Counted from the stretch's first letter, positions 48,020 through 57,428 are shown. The stretch: DNA of 64,000 bases from Simplicispira lacusdiani (GCF_003604195.1 NZ_QXGR01000004.1:1-64000); one strand, 5' to 3'. Notes: generated from the sequence alone by a model not told the origin. Numbers and translations are program-made.

Positions 48020-48911
48020 AACCGGCCGCTGGCACGTCGACCCGCGTGGTCCACACGGCGGCCTCGCGCGCGTCCTTGCGCTTGTGCTCCAGGTAGTCGG
48101 GCGCCACGCAGAGGAACAGCGTGCGGCCGTCCGGCCCGCCGAGCGCGCAGGCGTACACGCCCAGCGGGCGCGTGGAAATTTCGCCGAGCACCCGGCCGCC
48201 CTCGGCCACGCGCAGCACGCGGCGGTGGTTGGCGTCGGCCAGCCACACGGCGCCCTCGGCGTCGAGCGCTGCGCCATCCGGGGCCACCTGGGTCTGCGCG
48301 ATGACCTGGGCCAGGTGGTCGCCCTGCGGCAGCGGGCCGAAGACGGCCCAGTCGCGGCGCGGTCCCAGGCTACCGTCGGGCAGAGGGTCGAAGGCCGAGA
48401 GCCGGTTGCCGAAGGTCTCGCCCACGATCAGCGTGCGGCCGTCGGGCGTGACCATGGAACCGTTGGGAAAGTACAGGCCCTCGGCCACGGCGCTCACCGT
48501 GCCGTCGGGCGCCACGCGGGCCAGCCGCGCCGGGGCGAAGGGTGCGCCGCCCATGAGGTTGAAGCCGAAGTTGCCCACGTAGGCATTGCCCTGGCGGTCC
48601 ACCACCATGTCGTTGGCGTGGCCTTCGGCCACGGCGGAAAGGTCTGCGTGCTCCACCAGCCGGCCATCGGGTTCGCGGCGCAGCAGCTTGCGGTCGCGCA
48701 TGGAGACGACGAGCAGCCGCCCGTCGGGCAGCCAGCCCAGGCCCGAGGGTTGGCCGGGCACCTCGGCGATGGTCTCCACCGTGCCGTCCAGGTCCACGGC
48801 GATGACCTGCCGTGTGTAGAAGTCCGAAAGCCAGAGGCGGCCTTCATGCCAGCGCGGGCCCTCGAAAAAGCTGTAGCCGGACACCAGGGTGGAAAACGTC
48901 GGGGTGGGCAT
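48006..48911 (-). CDS. SMP-30/gluconolactonase-like beta-propeller protein
   Basis: A 301-residue six-bladed propeller of the SMP-30/gluconolaconase/LRE type, hydrolysing a sugar or other lactone. EGPRWHEGRLWLSDFYTRQ has the metal-binding Glu. AYVGNFGFN and LIVGETFGNRLSAFD carry the inner-ring Asn and Glu, and AVWLADANHRRVLRV the Asp. ATG 48911 gives the usual start (MPTPTFSTLVSGYSFFEGP); an upstream in-frame Met adds a non-family leader. The last four residues (FQEK) and stop codon come from a family A repeat, so the original C-terminus has probably been altered. Confidence 0.86.
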   Translation of the reverse strand: MPTPTFSTLVSGYSFFEGPRWHEGRLWLSDFYTRQVIAVDLDGTVETIAEVPGQPSGLGWLPDGRLLVVSMRDRKLLRREPDGRLVEHADLSAVAEGHANDMVVDRQGNAYVGNFGFNLMGGAPFAPARLARVAPDGTVSAVAEGLYFPNGSMVTPDGRTLIVGETFGNRLSAFDPLPDGSLGPRRDWAVFGPLPQGDHLAQVIAQTQVAPDGAALDAEGAVWLADANHRRVLRVAEGGRVLGEISTRPLGVYACALGGPDGRTLFLCVAPDYLEHKRKDAREAAVWTTRVDVPAAGFQEK

Positions 48912-48984
48912 GGGGCGGTCTCCAGGATTGCGTGCGGCCATGGTAGGTGGCGCGCGGCAGCGCGTGTGTCGCACGAGCGTCTGT

Positions 48985-49905
48985 TCACCTTGCCGCCAGG
49001 TGGATGCCCGCCAGCATGCAGCGCACCGAGCCGCCCGCCAGTTCGATGGTGGGCACGCGCAGCGGCAGCAGCGTGGCGCTGCGCTCGATCACGGCTTTCT
49101 GCGCGGCCGTGAGGCTGGCGGCGGCGCGCTCGGACAGGGCCAGCAGCCGTTGGTCGCCGTGCCCCGTGAGTTCCAGCGCGTTGCCCGCGAACTCGCCGAT
49201 CTGGCGCGCGTCGAGTTCGATGACTTCGCGCCCGCTCTCGCGCAGCCGCGCGCGCACGGCCTCGCGGCGCCGCGGGTCGGCGATGAGGTGGAAGCCCCCG
49301 AGCGCGAAGTCGGTGCCCACGCAGAGCATCACATTGGTGTGGTAGCAGGGCCGGCCCTGCGCGTCGGCGGTGGCGAACGCCATGGGCTCGAAATTGAAAT
49401 GCGTGCAGAAGCGCTCCAGCGCCACCGGATCGGCGCGGTTCGATTGCGCGGTGTAGGCGATGCGGGCGATGTGGTCCAGCACCATGGCGCCCGTGCCTTC
49501 GAGAAACATCCCATCGTGCTCCAGGCCGGAGTAGTCGATCACGTCCTGCACGCGGTACCGGGCCTTGAGCAGCTCGATGATGTCACCGCGCCGCTCGCGC
49601 CGCCGGTTGGCGGCGTACATGGGGTAGAGCGCCACATGGCCGCCCGCGTGGGTGGAGAACCAGTTGTTCGGAAATACGGCGTCGGGCGTTGCCGGGTCGT
49701 GGCTGTCGAACAGGTGCACGCGCACCCCGGCGGCTTCGAGCCGGGCGGCGGCCTCGGTCACCTCGGCATGGGCCTGTGCGGCCACGCTGGCGGCCGTGGC
49801 CGGGCGCTGGAAGGTGTTGTCCGCGGCGGTCTCGGGGTTGGGGTGGAAGTGGTGCGGGCGCACCATGGCGACGGCGGCGGGGGCCTGGAGGGAGGGCGGT
49901 GGCAT
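48985..49905 (-). CDS. ctlX: CtlX-type citrulline/arginine-family hydrolase
   Basis: A 306-residue amidinotransferase-superfamily protein of the CtlX group. Active-site features are FPNNWFSTHAGGHVALYPM with Asp/Asn, DYSGLEHDGMFLEGTGAMVLD with the catalytic Glu/Asp, CYHTNVMLCVG with His, and the nucleophile Cys296 near the C-terminus (GGSVRCMLAGIHL). It likely hydrolyses citrulline, arginine or a related guanidino/ureido compound. It is transcribed away from an Lrp/AsnC regulator across 135 bp, the usual partnership for amino-acid catabolic genes under Lrp-type control. Confidence 0.88.
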   Translation of the reverse strand: MPPPSLQAPAAVAMVRPHHFHPNPETAADNTFQRPATAASVAAQAHAEVTEAAARLEAAGVRVHLFDSHDPATPDAVFPNNWFSTHAGGHVALYPMYAANRRRERRGDIIELLKARYRVQDVIDYSGLEHDGMFLEGTGAMVLDHIARIAYTAQSNRADPVALERFCTHFNFEPMAFATADAQGRPCYHTNVMLCVGTDFALGGFHLIADPRRREAVRARLRESGREVIELDARQIGEFAGNALELTGHGDQRLLALSERAAASLTAAQKAVIERSATLLPLRVPTIELAGGSVRCMLAGIHLAAR

Positions 49906-50012
49906 GGTTGTGTGGTGGTTTCAGCGGGGCCCCACAGGAGGGCGGTGCAGGCATTGTGCGAACAGGCCCGACCAACAAAAAGCCGGCAAACTGGTCAAAT
50001 AGCTGCAAAAAT

Positions 50013-50025
50013 TGGCGAAACGCCA
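50013..50025. promoter_or_regulatory. Palindrome before the Lrp-family gene
   Basis: TGGCG-AAA-CGCCA lies 15 bp before the regulator ATG and between it and the divergent ctlX. It is a candidate operator for autoregulation. No second copy was noticed nearby. Confidence 0.4.
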
Positions 50026-50040
50026 GCCACCACCAGCACC

Positions 50041-50472
50041 ATGACCAAGCTCGACGACACCGACCGCGAAATCCTCAGCATCCTGCGCGCCGATGCGCGC
50101 ACCCCCGTGGCCACGCTGGCGCACAAGCTGCGCGTCTCGCGCGGCACGGTGCAGAACCGGCTGCGCAAGATGGAGGAGGGCGGCGTGATCGTGGGCTACA
50201 CCGTGCGCCTGCGGCCCGATTCGGAGCCGCAGCGCATCCGCGCCTGGATGTGCATCGCCGTGGAGGGCAACGCCGCGCCCGAGGTGATCCGCGCGCTGCG
50301 CGGCGAACCCATGGTGGGCACGCTGCACACCACCAATGGCCGCTGGGACATCGTGGCCGAGGTGCGCGCCGAGAGCCTGGAGGCGTTTGACGCCGCGCTG
50401 GGGCGCATCCGCCTCACGCCGGGCATCGCCAACACCGAGACCAGCATCCTGCTGTCCACCTACAAGGCCTGA
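50041..50472 (+). CDS. Lrp/AsnC-family transcriptional regulator
   Basis: A 143-residue one-component regulator. The N-terminal helix-turn-helix (DREILSILRADARTPVATLA and LRVSRGTVQNRLRKME) is followed by the RAM ligand-binding domain (GRWDIVAEVRAESLEAFDAAL and the closing TETSILLSTYK). It probably senses an amino acid, likely arginine, citrulline or ornithine given the adjacent divergent ctlX. ATG 50041 gives a normal family length; the open frame upstream runs through ctlX on the other strand and is not coding. Candidate operator at 50013-50025. Confidence 0.9.
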   Translation: MTKLDDTDREILSILRADARTPVATLAHKLRVSRGTVQNRLRKMEEGGVIVGYTVRLRPDSEPQRIRAWMCIAVEGNAAPEVIRALRGEPMVGTLHTTNGRWDIVAEVRAESLEAFDAALGRIRLTPGIANTETSILLSTYKA

Positions 50473-50596
50473 GGGGGCGATGCCGACGGCGCTGGCGTGC
50501 TGACACATCGGTGACACTGGGTAGGGGCTTTCCGCGATGCTGCGGTGCGTCAACCCAGGTTCAATCGCGGCATCCGATTGCAACCAGGAGCCGCAC

Positions 50597-51553
50597 ATGC
50601 AACGCCGTCAGATCCTCCAGTGGGGCGCCGCCGCGCTCGCCACCGCCGCCACGGGCGCCCAGGCCCAGAGCTTTCCCGCCAAGCCGATCAAGCTCGTGAT
50701 CGCCTTCCCGGCGGGTGGGCCGACCGACATCACCATGCGCGCGCTGGCCGACAACGCCAGCAGGGTGCTGGGCCAGCCCGTGATCGTCGAGAACAAGCCC
50801 GGCGCCGGCGGCACGCTGCCCGCACAGGCGTTGCAGACGGCGCAGCCCGACGGCTACACACTGGCGCAGATCCCGTTGGGCGTGTTCCGCCTGCCCTACA
50901 CCACCAAGATCAACTGGGACCCGGTGAAGGACATCAGCTATGTGCTCAACGTCACGGGCTATGCCTTCGGCCTCGTCGTGCCGGCCGATTCGCCGCTCAA
51001 GACCTGGACGCACTTCGTCGCCTGGGCCAAGGCCAACCCCGGCAAGCTGAGCTACGGCTCCACCGGCACCATGACCAGCCCGCACCTGACCATGGAGCTG
51101 ATCGCGCAGAAGCTCGGCCTGGAGCTGCTGCACGTGCCCTACAAGGGCAGCGCCGACCTGATGCAGGCCACGCTGGGCGGGCAGCTCATGGCGGCGGCCG
51201 ATTCCACCGGCTTCGCCCCGCAGGTCGAGGCCGGCAAGCTGCGCGTGCTCAACACCTGGGGCGCCGAGCGCCTGGCCAAGTTCCCCGATGCGCCCACGCT
51301 CAAGGAGCTGGGCCTGGACATCGTGCAGAACTCGCCGTTCGGCATCGGCGCGCCCAAAGGCACGCCGCCCGCCGTGGTCAAGCGCCTGCACGACGCCTTC
51401 AAGCAGGCCATGGAGCAGGACAGCTACAAGACGGCCCTGGCCCGCTACGACATGGTGCCCATGTACATGGGCAGCGCGCAGTACCAGAAGTTCGCCCAGG
51501 ACACCTTCGCGCGCGAGAAGGCGCTGGTGGAAAAGCTGGGGCTGGCGAAGTAG
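50597..51553 (+). CDS. Bug/TctC-family periplasmic solute-binding protein
   Basis: A 318-residue tripartite tricarboxylate-type receptor of the Bug family, which is greatly expanded in Burkholderiales. The signal peptide (1-24) begins MQRRQILQWGAAALATAATG, with a twin Arg that may use Tat or Sec. The core has KLVIAFPAGGPTDITMRALA, GQPVIVENKPGAGGTLPAQ and LLHVPYKGSADLMQATLGGQ, the family's ligand loops. No TctA/TctB transporter genes adjoin, as is usual for Bug proteins. Ligand unknown; many bind carboxylates or amino acids. A family B repeat follows just after its stop. Confidence 0.9.
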   Translation: MQRRQILQWGAAALATAATGAQAQSFPAKPIKLVIAFPAGGPTDITMRALADNASRVLGQPVIVENKPGAGGTLPAQALQTAQPDGYTLAQIPLGVFRLPYTTKINWDPVKDISYVLNVTGYAFGLVVPADSPLKTWTHFVAWAKANPGKLSYGSTGTMTSPHLTMELIAQKLGLELLHVPYKGSADLMQATLGGQLMAAADSTGFAPQVEAGKLRVLNTWGAERLAKFPDAPTLKELGLDIVQNSPFGIGAPKGTPPAVVKRLHDAFKQAMEQDSYKTALARYDMVPMYMGSAQYQKFAQDTFAREKALVEKLGLAK

Positions 51554-51558
51554 GACTC

Positions 51559-51674
51559 ACCCCCTGAGCGGCTGCGCCGCTTCCCTCTCTCTCGCTGCGC
51601 TGCGCTTGCGGGAGGGGGACGCCCCCAGCGCGGCGGGGCGTCCCTTGCGCGGGGGCGCTGGCCTGGGGCGCGCC
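51559..51674 (+). repeat. Family B structured repeat, copy 2
   Basis: AGCGGC-TGC-GCCGCT (51567-51581) replaces AGGCGC-TGC-GCGCCT of copy 1. CCCCC-A-GCGC (51622-51631) pairs with GCGC-GGGGG (51647-51655), replacing CCACC and GGTGG. The spacing and the loop core GGCGGGGCG-CCCTT are kept. It begins 5 bp after the Bug gene. The rest of the gap to 51795 holds no recognisable feature. Confidence 0.8.
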
Positions 51675-51794
51675 CGTTGTGTCGTTCCGCTCGCTTGCCG
51701 TGGCGGTCGGCACGCATCGGGGGGGCTCTTGATCGGGCCGCCGCGTTCCGTGTGATGATCCGTGCCGACATTGAACGGAACACCGCGAGCACCT

Positions 51795-53207
51795 ATGGCA
51801 TCTCCCTCCGACAGCATCAGCATGGCCCTGTTTTGCGACTTTGAAAACGTCGCCCTGGGCGTGCGCGATGCGCAGTACGAAAAATTCGACATCAAGCCCG
51901 TGTTGGAGCGTTTGCTGCTCAAGGGCAGCATCGTGGTCAAGAAGGCCTATTGCGACTGGGAGCGCTACAAGGGCTTCAAGGCCACCATGCACGAGGCGAA
52001 TTTCGAGCTGATTGAAATTCCCCACGTGCGCCAGTCGGGCAAGAACTCGGCCGACATCCGCCTGGTGGTGGACGCGCTGGACCTCTGCTACACCAAGTCG
52101 CACGTCAACACCTTCGTCATCATCAGCGGCGATTCGGATTTTTCGCCGCTGGTGTCCAAGCTGCGCGAGAACGCCAAACAGGTGATCGGCGTGGGCGTGA
52201 AGCAGTCCACGTCCGACCTGCTGATCGCCAACTGCGACGAGTTCATCTTTTATGACGACCTGGTGCGCGAAAACCAGCGCGCGCAGGCCCGCCGCCAAAG
52301 CCCGGGCAACCATGCGTCCGCGCCGCGCCGCACGCCCGAGGAAGAACGCCACCGCAAGGAAACCCAGGAAACGCGCCGCAACCAGGGCGTGGAACTGGCG
52401 GTGGAGACCTTCGAGGCCCTGCTGTCCGAGCGCGGCGACAGCGGCAAGATCTGGGCCTCGGTGCTCAAGGAGGCCATCAAGCGCCGCAAGCCCGATTTCA
52501 GCGAAGGCCGTTATGGCTTCCGCACCTTCGGCAACCTGCTCGAAGAGGCGCAGGCGCGTGGGCTGCTGGAGTTTGGGCGCGATGAAAGATCGGGGGCCTA
52601 TGTGTACCGTGGCCACGGCGGCGCGGCCGCCCGGCCCGACGCCCTGGGTCCGGCGGATGCACCCACCGAGCGGTCGGGTGGGGGAGGGTACTTCCGCCAG
52701 GATCTCCCTGCCGTCGCGCCCGCCCCGCAGGCCGCGCCCGAGGGCGGCGAGGGCCGGGCACGGGGCGGTCGATCGCGGGGGCGCCGACCGGAGGCGCCGG
52801 CCGACGAACAGTTGCAACCCGGCGCCGAGGCTGGCGGCGATGCGCCGGCGGAGCGTCCGGTGGGGGGGTATTTCCGCGCCCAGGCGCCGGCCGTTGCGCC
52901 AGCCGAGGCAGCGGTCGCACCCATGGAGGTGGCCGGCGATGGCGCACCCGCCGGGGGGGATGGCAGCGTGGTTGCTGCGGCTGAACCGGCCGAGCCCGTG
53001 GTGTCCGCCCCCGCACCCCGGAGCCGCCGCGCGGCGCCGGCTGCACGCAAGGCCGGCGGGCGAAAGGCCGCGGCCGCAGAGGACGGCCCGGCGCCGTCCG
53101 AATCCGGCGTGCCCACGGGGGATGCGGCATCTCCTGCGGCGACGCCCGCCAAGGCTGCCGCGCCCCGCCCGCGCAAGCCCCGGAACACCGCCAAGCCTGC
53201 CGCGTAG
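51795..53207 (+). CDS. NYN-domain nuclease-like protein with OST-HTH/LOTUS domain and disordered tail
   Basis: A 470-residue protein. The N-terminal NYN (PIN-like) domain, about residues 8-165, has acidic clusters typical of metal-dependent RNases: Asp15 (ALFCDFENVA), SADIRLVVDAL and SGDSDFSPL. After a basic linker, an OST-HTH/LOTUS RNA-binding domain (about 200-280, VELAVETFEALLSERGDSGK to SGAYVYRG) follows. The last 190 residues are Ala/Pro/Arg/Lys-rich and disordered, ending in AT-hook-like RPRKPRNTAK. The tail contains GGYFR twice, each followed by an xPAVAPA-type string. Likely an RNA-directed enzyme; target unknown. ATG 51795 chosen over one 33 bp upstream. Confidence 0.85.
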   Translation: MASPSDSISMALFCDFENVALGVRDAQYEKFDIKPVLERLLLKGSIVVKKAYCDWERYKGFKATMHEANFELIEIPHVRQSGKNSADIRLVVDALDLCYTKSHVNTFVIISGDSDFSPLVSKLRENAKQVIGVGVKQSTSDLLIANCDEFIFYDDLVRENQRAQARRQSPGNHASAPRRTPEEERHRKETQETRRNQGVELAVETFEALLSERGDSGKIWASVLKEAIKRRKPDFSEGRYGFRTFGNLLEEAQARGLLEFGRDERSGAYVYRGHGGAAARPDALGPADAPTERSGGGGYFRQDLPAVAPAPQAAPEGGEGRARGGRSRGRRPEAPADEQLQPGAEAGGDAPAERPVGGYFRAQAPAVAPAEAAVAPMEVAGDGAPAGGDGSVVAAAEPAEPVVSAPAPRSRRAAPAARKAGGRKAAAAEDGPAPSESGVPTGDAASPAATPAKAAAPRPRKPRNTAKPAA

Positions 53208-53218
53208 CGGCTACGCGC

Positions 53219-54085
53219 TTACAGCCCGGCGCGCTCCCGGCCCGCCAGGATGGCCCGGGCCACCTCGGCGAATCCCGCGCCGCGCGCGCCCTGTGCCAGG
53301 TAGCGCGGCAGGTGGCGCAGTTGCGGCACGAAGCGCGCTACGTTGGCCACGCCCACGCTGTGCGGAAAGTGCTGGAACATCACCTGGTCGTTGAGCGAAT
53401 CGCCCACGAACACCCAGCGGTCCAGTTCGTCATCGAGCGTGCGGCCCAGCAGCTCGCGCACGATCCAGCGCGCGCCCACCAGCTTGTCGTGCGTGCCGTA
53501 CCAGCCGTTCACATGGATGCTGCTGACGGTGGCCGTCATGCCGGCCGCGCGCATCAGGGCCACGCACTGGTCGATGCCCGCTTGCGGCAGGTGCGTGAAC
53601 TCGCTGTGGTCGATGGCGATGTCGGTCTCGCGCCCGGCCGAGTCGCGCGCCAGTTGGGCGCCCGGCACTTCCTCCAGGATCTGGCGCGCCACCTGCTGCA
53701 TGCGGGCAAAGTGGGCGGCGCGGGTGGCGGCGTCTTGCAGATACCATTTTGATAGCTGCTCGCGCTTGCCTGCATTGGTCTGGAGGCTGATTTCGCTTGT
53801 ATTTTGCGGCGCGCGTAGCAGTGCCACGGCGCCGGTCTCGGCCACGATGGCATCCACCGGCCAGGTGGCCGCGAAAGGCTCGCTCCAGCCCGCCGGCCGG
53901 CCCGTGATGGCGATCACATGCAGGCCGGCGGCGCGCAGCGCGGCCAGCGCATCAAGCGCATCCTGCGTGATGGCGCCCTCGGTGGTGAGGGTGTCGTCGA
54001 TGTCGGTGAGCACGCCCGCCAGCCCGCGGCAGGCAGCGCGGGGCCAGTCGGACAAGGGGGCGAGGGAGGGTTGCGTCGGCGCCAT
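53219..54085 (-). CDS. HAD-superfamily phosphatase (Cof/sucrose-phosphatase-like)
   Basis: A 288-residue HAD IIB-type phosphatase. Motif I is LTDIDDTLTTEG, motif II the Thr in VIAITGRPAGW, the conserved Lys lies in GTHDKLVGARW, and motif IV is FVGDSLNDQVMF. A C2-type cap lies between II and III. Its closest look-alikes are sucrose-phosphate or mannosyl-3-phosphoglycerate phosphatases; substrate unknown. A family A repeat lies in the coding sequence, encoding part of the early cap (about residues 94-114, TSEISLQTNAGKREQLSK). 44 bp downstream of the lipoprotein hydrolase gene on the same strand. Confidence 0.86.
   Translation of the reverse strand: MAPTQPSLAPLSDWPRAACRGLAGVLTDIDDTLTTEGAITQDALDALAALRAAGLHVIAITGRPAGWSEPFAATWPVDAIVAETGAVALLRAPQNTSEISLQTNAGKREQLSKWYLQDAATRAAHFARMQQVARQILEEVPGAQLARDSAGRETDIAIDHSEFTHLPQAGIDQCVALMRAAGMTATVSSIHVNGWYGTHDKLVGARWIVRELLGRTLDDELDRWVFVGDSLNDQVMFQHFPHSVGVANVARFVPQLRHLPRYLAQGARGAGFAEVARAILAGRERAGL
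53742..53806 (+). repeat. Family A dispersed repeat, copy 10, inside the HAD gene
   Basis: ATTTTGATAGCTGCTCGCGC, TTGCCTGCATTGGTC and GGAGGCTGATTTCGCTTGTA. The gene runs on the other strand, so the repeat is translated in antisense, as in mccB but in a different frame. The block is AT-richer than the rest of the gene. Confidence 0.78.
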
Positions 54086-54129
54086 GCGGCAGGCAAAGCG
54101 CGTATTGTTGCACCGGGCTGCGCCCGTCC

Positions 54130-55140
54130 TCAGTCGGGCGCGTCCAGGAAGGCGCGCACCGCCTGCAACGCGGCTTCGGGCTGTTCGTTGAACAGGAAAT
54201 GGCCGGCCTGCGGCACCATGACCAGCCGCGCCTGGCGGAAGTGCGCCATGTGGCGCCGCTGCTGGGCCTCGCCCATGGTGGTGCTGCACTGTCCGGCCAG
54301 GAACAGTACCGGACCGCCGAAGCGCTCCACGCCGGAGCGGAAATCCAGCGACGCGGCATAGACGGCATCGGACATCATGCGACCCACCGTGGCGTCGAAG
54401 GCCGGGCTGCCGGCGCGCCAGCCGTCCACCTGCGGAATGGCGCCATCGCAGGTGTTGGGCACCTGGAAGAGCGGCATCATGGCGCCCACGACAAAGTCGC
54501 GCCGGGCGTAGGGATCGCCGTTTGCCGCCACGGTCCACTGCTGCAGCCAGGCGCGGGCCATGCCCCAGGCGACGGTCCAGCCTGGCCAGCCGCCCTGCGG
54601 CAGGTGCGCGAGGGAGGCGCTGTCCAGGAAGCCCGGTTCGGCCAGCACTAGGCGCCGCACCTTGCCGGGGTGTTGCCCGGTATAGGCCGATGCCAGCATG
54701 GCGCCCCAGGAATGGCCCAGCAAGTGCACGGGGCGGCCCTGGCCGATGTGGTCCACGAAGGCGTCCAGGTCGGCCAGGTAGGTGTCGAGCGAAATCTCCT
54801 GCGCCGGCACGCGCGGCGACAGGCCGCTGCCGCGCTGGTCGTAGAACAGGACCTGGTGGTCGTCGGCCAGGGCCTGCAGGCCCAGCAGATAGCGGTAGTC
54901 GGCGCCGGGCCCGCCGTGCAGCACGATGAGCACCGGCTTGCCGGCCTGGCCGAAGGTCTGTGCATGGAAACGGTAGCCCCGCAGCGCGATGGTGGGTACG
55001 GTGGCGTCGTGCTGCGCGGTGCGCGGCAGGTCGGTGCCCGTGCCGCAGCCGGCGAACAGGCAGACGAATGCAGCGAGGCCGCACAGGATCAGGGTACGCA
55101 AGGAGCGCCGTGGCATGGGGGTGGGAAGCGAATGGGACAT
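54130..55140 (-). CDS. Lipoprotein alpha/beta hydrolase, proline iminopeptidase-like
   Basis: A 336-residue serine hydrolase. It has a lipoprotein signal with lipobox LFAGC (Cys near residue 32), so it is probably anchored to a membrane. Catalytic features are LHGGPGADYRYL (oxyanion hole), GHSWGAML (nucleophile Ser), a distal Asp in a LFLAGQ-flanked region, and His in QAGHFLFNEQP. HGGPG and the cap resemble S33 proline iminopeptidases; substrates may be peptides or esters. Divergent from a Crp-like regulator 17 bp away. The ATG at 55140 or one 24 bp inside could start it; neither has a strong ribosome binding site. Confidence 0.84.
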   Translation of the reverse strand: MSHSLPTPMPRRSLRTLILCGLAAFVCLFAGCGTGTDLPRTAQHDATVPTIALRGYRFHAQTFGQAGKPVLIVLHGGPGADYRYLLGLQALADDHQVLFYDQRGSGLSPRVPAQEISLDTYLADLDAFVDHIGQGRPVHLLGHSWGAMLASAYTGQHPGKVRRLVLAEPGFLDSASLAHLPQGGWPGWTVAWGMARAWLQQWTVAANGDPYARRDFVVGAMMPLFQVPNTCDGAIPQVDGWRAGSPAFDATVGRMMSDAVYAASLDFRSGVERFGGPVLFLAGQCSTTMGEAQQRRHMAHFRQARLVMVPQAGHFLFNEQPEAALQAVRAFLDAPD

Positions 55141-55157
55141 GCCAGAATGGTGCGGGC

Positions 55158-55793
55158 ATGCCCGGACCGCAGCAACAACAAATGTTATCGACCACCCCCG
55201 CAGACCAGGCGCAGGTTCTGCAGATCGCGCAGACGTTCGCGCCGCTGTCCGCGGCCGATTTCGCGCCCGTGCTGCAAGGGCTGCGCTGCGAGGACCTCGC
55301 TCCCGGGCAGACGTTGTTCCACATGGGGCAGGCCCGGCCGCAGGAGTGCTTCGTGCTGCACGGGCTGCTGCGCAGCAGCGTGGCCGATGCCCAGGGCCGA
55401 GAGGTCACGCTGGGGTTTCATGCCGGCCCGTGCGTGCTGCCGCCCGCCATCACGCGCGGCATGGAGGACCGCTCGCGTGTGGACTGCGTGGCCCTGGAAG
55501 CCAGCCGTGTGGCCCTGTTCGATCCCGAGACGCTCGTACAGGCCATGGTGGCCCATGCGCCGGTGCGCGCCTGGGGCGATGCCGTGCTGCGGCACGAACT
55601 GTTGCGCATGGCCCAGCGCGAGTGGGCCCTGGCGGCCTGGACCGGCGCCCAGCGCCTGCAGCAGCTGCGCAGGGAGTGCCCCGGCCTGGAAGACCGGGTG
55701 CCGCACCGCATGATCGCCAGCTACCTGGGCATGACGCCGGTGAACTTCAGCCGTCTGCGCAACGCGCCCAGGGCGCCCGCGCCGCGCGCCTGA
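55158..55793 (+). CDS. Crp/Fnr-family transcriptional regulator
   Basis: A 211-residue one-component regulator. The N-terminal cyclic-nucleotide-binding-type domain (LAPGQTLFHMGQARPQECFV, FHAGPCVLPPAI) is followed by a dimerisation helix and a Crp-type helix-turn-helix (HRMIASYLGMTPVNFSRLRN). The FNR Cys cluster is absent, so it is not an oxygen-sensing FNR; the ligand is unknown. ATG 55158 is the family-like start; an inner Met 24 bp later is possible. It faces the hydrolase gene across a shared 17-bp gap, so the two may be controlled together. It converges on prfC with 6 bp between stops. Confidence 0.86.
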   Translation: MPGPQQQQMLSTTPADQAQVLQIAQTFAPLSAADFAPVLQGLRCEDLAPGQTLFHMGQARPQECFVLHGLLRSSVADAQGREVTLGFHAGPCVLPPAITRGMEDRSRVDCVALEASRVALFDPETLVQAMVAHAPVRAWGDAVLRHELLRMAQREWALAAWTGAQRLQQLRRECPGLEDRVPHRMIASYLGMTPVNFSRLRNAPRAPAPRA

Positions 55794-55799
55794 GGCCGG

Positions 55800-57428
55800 T
55801 CAGCCCGCGCGCTGCAGCGACAGCCCCGCATGCTCGCGCAGCGGGTGGAAGTGGATCTTGGGAAAACGCTCCTGTGCCAGGCGCACGTCATACGGGCTGG
55901 TGCACAGGTAGGCCAGGGCATCGGCCGCGTCGTGCGCCATGCGCAGGGGGTAGGCGGTCTCGAAATCGCGCAGTTCGGCCGGGGTGTCGGCCGTGATCCA
56001 GCGCGCGCCGGTGTACTGGCAGGATTCCAGGCGCACGTCGCAGTCGTACTCGGCCTTCAGGCGGTGCTGCACCACCTCGAACTGCAGCTGGCCCACGGCG
56101 CCCAGCAGCATGTTGCCGCCCGCGTCGGGCTTGAAGACCTGGATGGCGCCTTCCTCGCCCAGTTGCATCAGGCCCTGTTGCAGTTGTTTGGTGCGCAGCG
56201 GGTTCTTCAGCACCACGGTCATGAACATCTCGGGCGCGAAGAAGGGCAGGCCGGTGAACTGCAGCGCAGGGCCGTCGGTGATGCTGTCGCCCAGCTGCAC
56301 GCCGCCGTGCGTGGTGAAGCCGATGATGTCGCCCGCGTAGGCCTCTTCCACCGCCTCGCGGCGCTGGCTCATGAAGGTGACGACGCTGGTGGGGCGCAGC
56401 TCCTTGCCCGTGCGCTGCACCTTCATCTTCATGCCGGGGGTGTACTTGCCCGAGGCCACGCGCACGAAGGCGATGCGGTCGCGGTGGTTGGCGTCCATGT
56501 TGGCCTGCACCTTGAAGACCACGCCGGAGAAGCCCTCGTCCTCGGGGTGCACGATGCGGTCTTCGCGCTGGCGATTGACCTCGGTGTAGGCCACGCGCGC
56601 GCCCGGCGGGGGGGACATGTCCACCACGGCGTTGAGCACTTCCATCACACCGAAATTGTTCACGCCCGAGCCGAAGAACACGGGCGTGAGGCGCGCGCCC
56701 AGGAACTCCTGGTGGTCCCAGGCGATGGAGGCGCCCACGGCCAGTTCCATGCTCTCGATGGCGTCGTCGTAGGCCTGGCCGAAGCGCGCGCGCAGTTTTT
56801 CCACGTCGGAGAGCGGAATGATCTCGAAGTCCTCGGGCCGCTTCTCGCTGCCGGCCTGGAACACCGTCATGCTCTGCGTGCGCAGGTCGATGATGCCGCC
56901 GAAGTTCTTGCCCTGGCCCACGGGCCAGGTCATGGGGCAGCAGGGCATGCCCAGTTCGCGCTCCACCTCGTCGAGGATGTCGAGCGGGTCGCGCACCTCG
57001 CGGTCCATCTTGTTGACGAAGGTGATGATGGGCGTGTCGCGCTGGCGGCAGACCTCGATCAGGCGGCGCGTCTGTGCTTCCACGCCGTTGGCGGCGTCGA
57101 TCACCATCAGCGCTGAGTCCACGGCCGTGAGCACGCGGTAGGTGTCCTCGGAGAAATCCTTGTGGCCGGGGGTGTCGAGCAGGTTGATGACGTGGTCGCG
57201 GTAGCTCATCTGCATCACGCTGGAGGCCACCGAGATGCCGCGCTGCTTCTCGATCTCCATCCAGTCGGAGGTGGCGTGGCGGCTGGCCTTGCGGCCCTTG
57301 ACGGCGCCGGCGATCTGGATCGCGCCCGAGAACAGCAGCAGCTTTTCGGTCAGCGTCGTTTTACCCGCGTCGGGGTGGGAAATGATGGCAAAGGTGCGGC
57401 GGCGCCGGGTTTCAGAGGCGTAGGACAC
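55800..57428 (-). CDS. prfC: Peptide chain release factor 3
   Basis: A translational GTPase that removes RF1/RF2 from the ribosome after termination. The 542-residue protein has G1 SHPDAGKTT (17-25), switch I near [16 protein letters not shown]3 DTPGHKDF, G4 NKMD and the EF-G/RF3 domains II and III with [20 protein letters not shown]. Length and domain order are normal. Its ATG at 57428 faces the riboswitch-controlled ahcY operon across 301 bp, so the promoters are divergent. Confidence 0.95.
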   Translation of the reverse strand: MSYASETRRRRTFAIISHPDAGKTTLTEKLLLFSGAIQIAGAVKGRKASRHATSDWMEIEKQRGISVASSVMQMSYRDHVINLLDTPGHKDFSEDTYRVLTAVDSALMVIDAANGVEAQTRRLIEVCRQRDTPIITFVNKMDREVRDPLDILDEVERELGMPCCPMTWPVGQGKNFGGIIDLRTQSMTVFQAGSEKRPEDFEIIPLSDVEKLRARFGQAYDDAIESMELAVGASIAWDHQEFLGARLTPVFFGSGVNNFGVMEVLNAVVDMSPPPGARVAYTEVNRQREDRIVHPEDEGFSGVVFKVQANMDANHRDRIAFVRVASGKYTPGMKMKVQRTGKELRPTSVVTFMSQRREAVEEAYAGDIIGFTTHGGVQLGDSITDGPALQFTGLPFFAPEMFMTVVLKNPLRTKQLQQGLMQLGEEGAIQVFKPDAGGNMLLGAVGQLQFEVVQHRLKAEYDCDVRLESCQYTGARWITADTPAELRDFETAYPLRMAHDAADALAYLCTSPYDVRLAQERFPKIHFHPLREHAGLSLQRAG

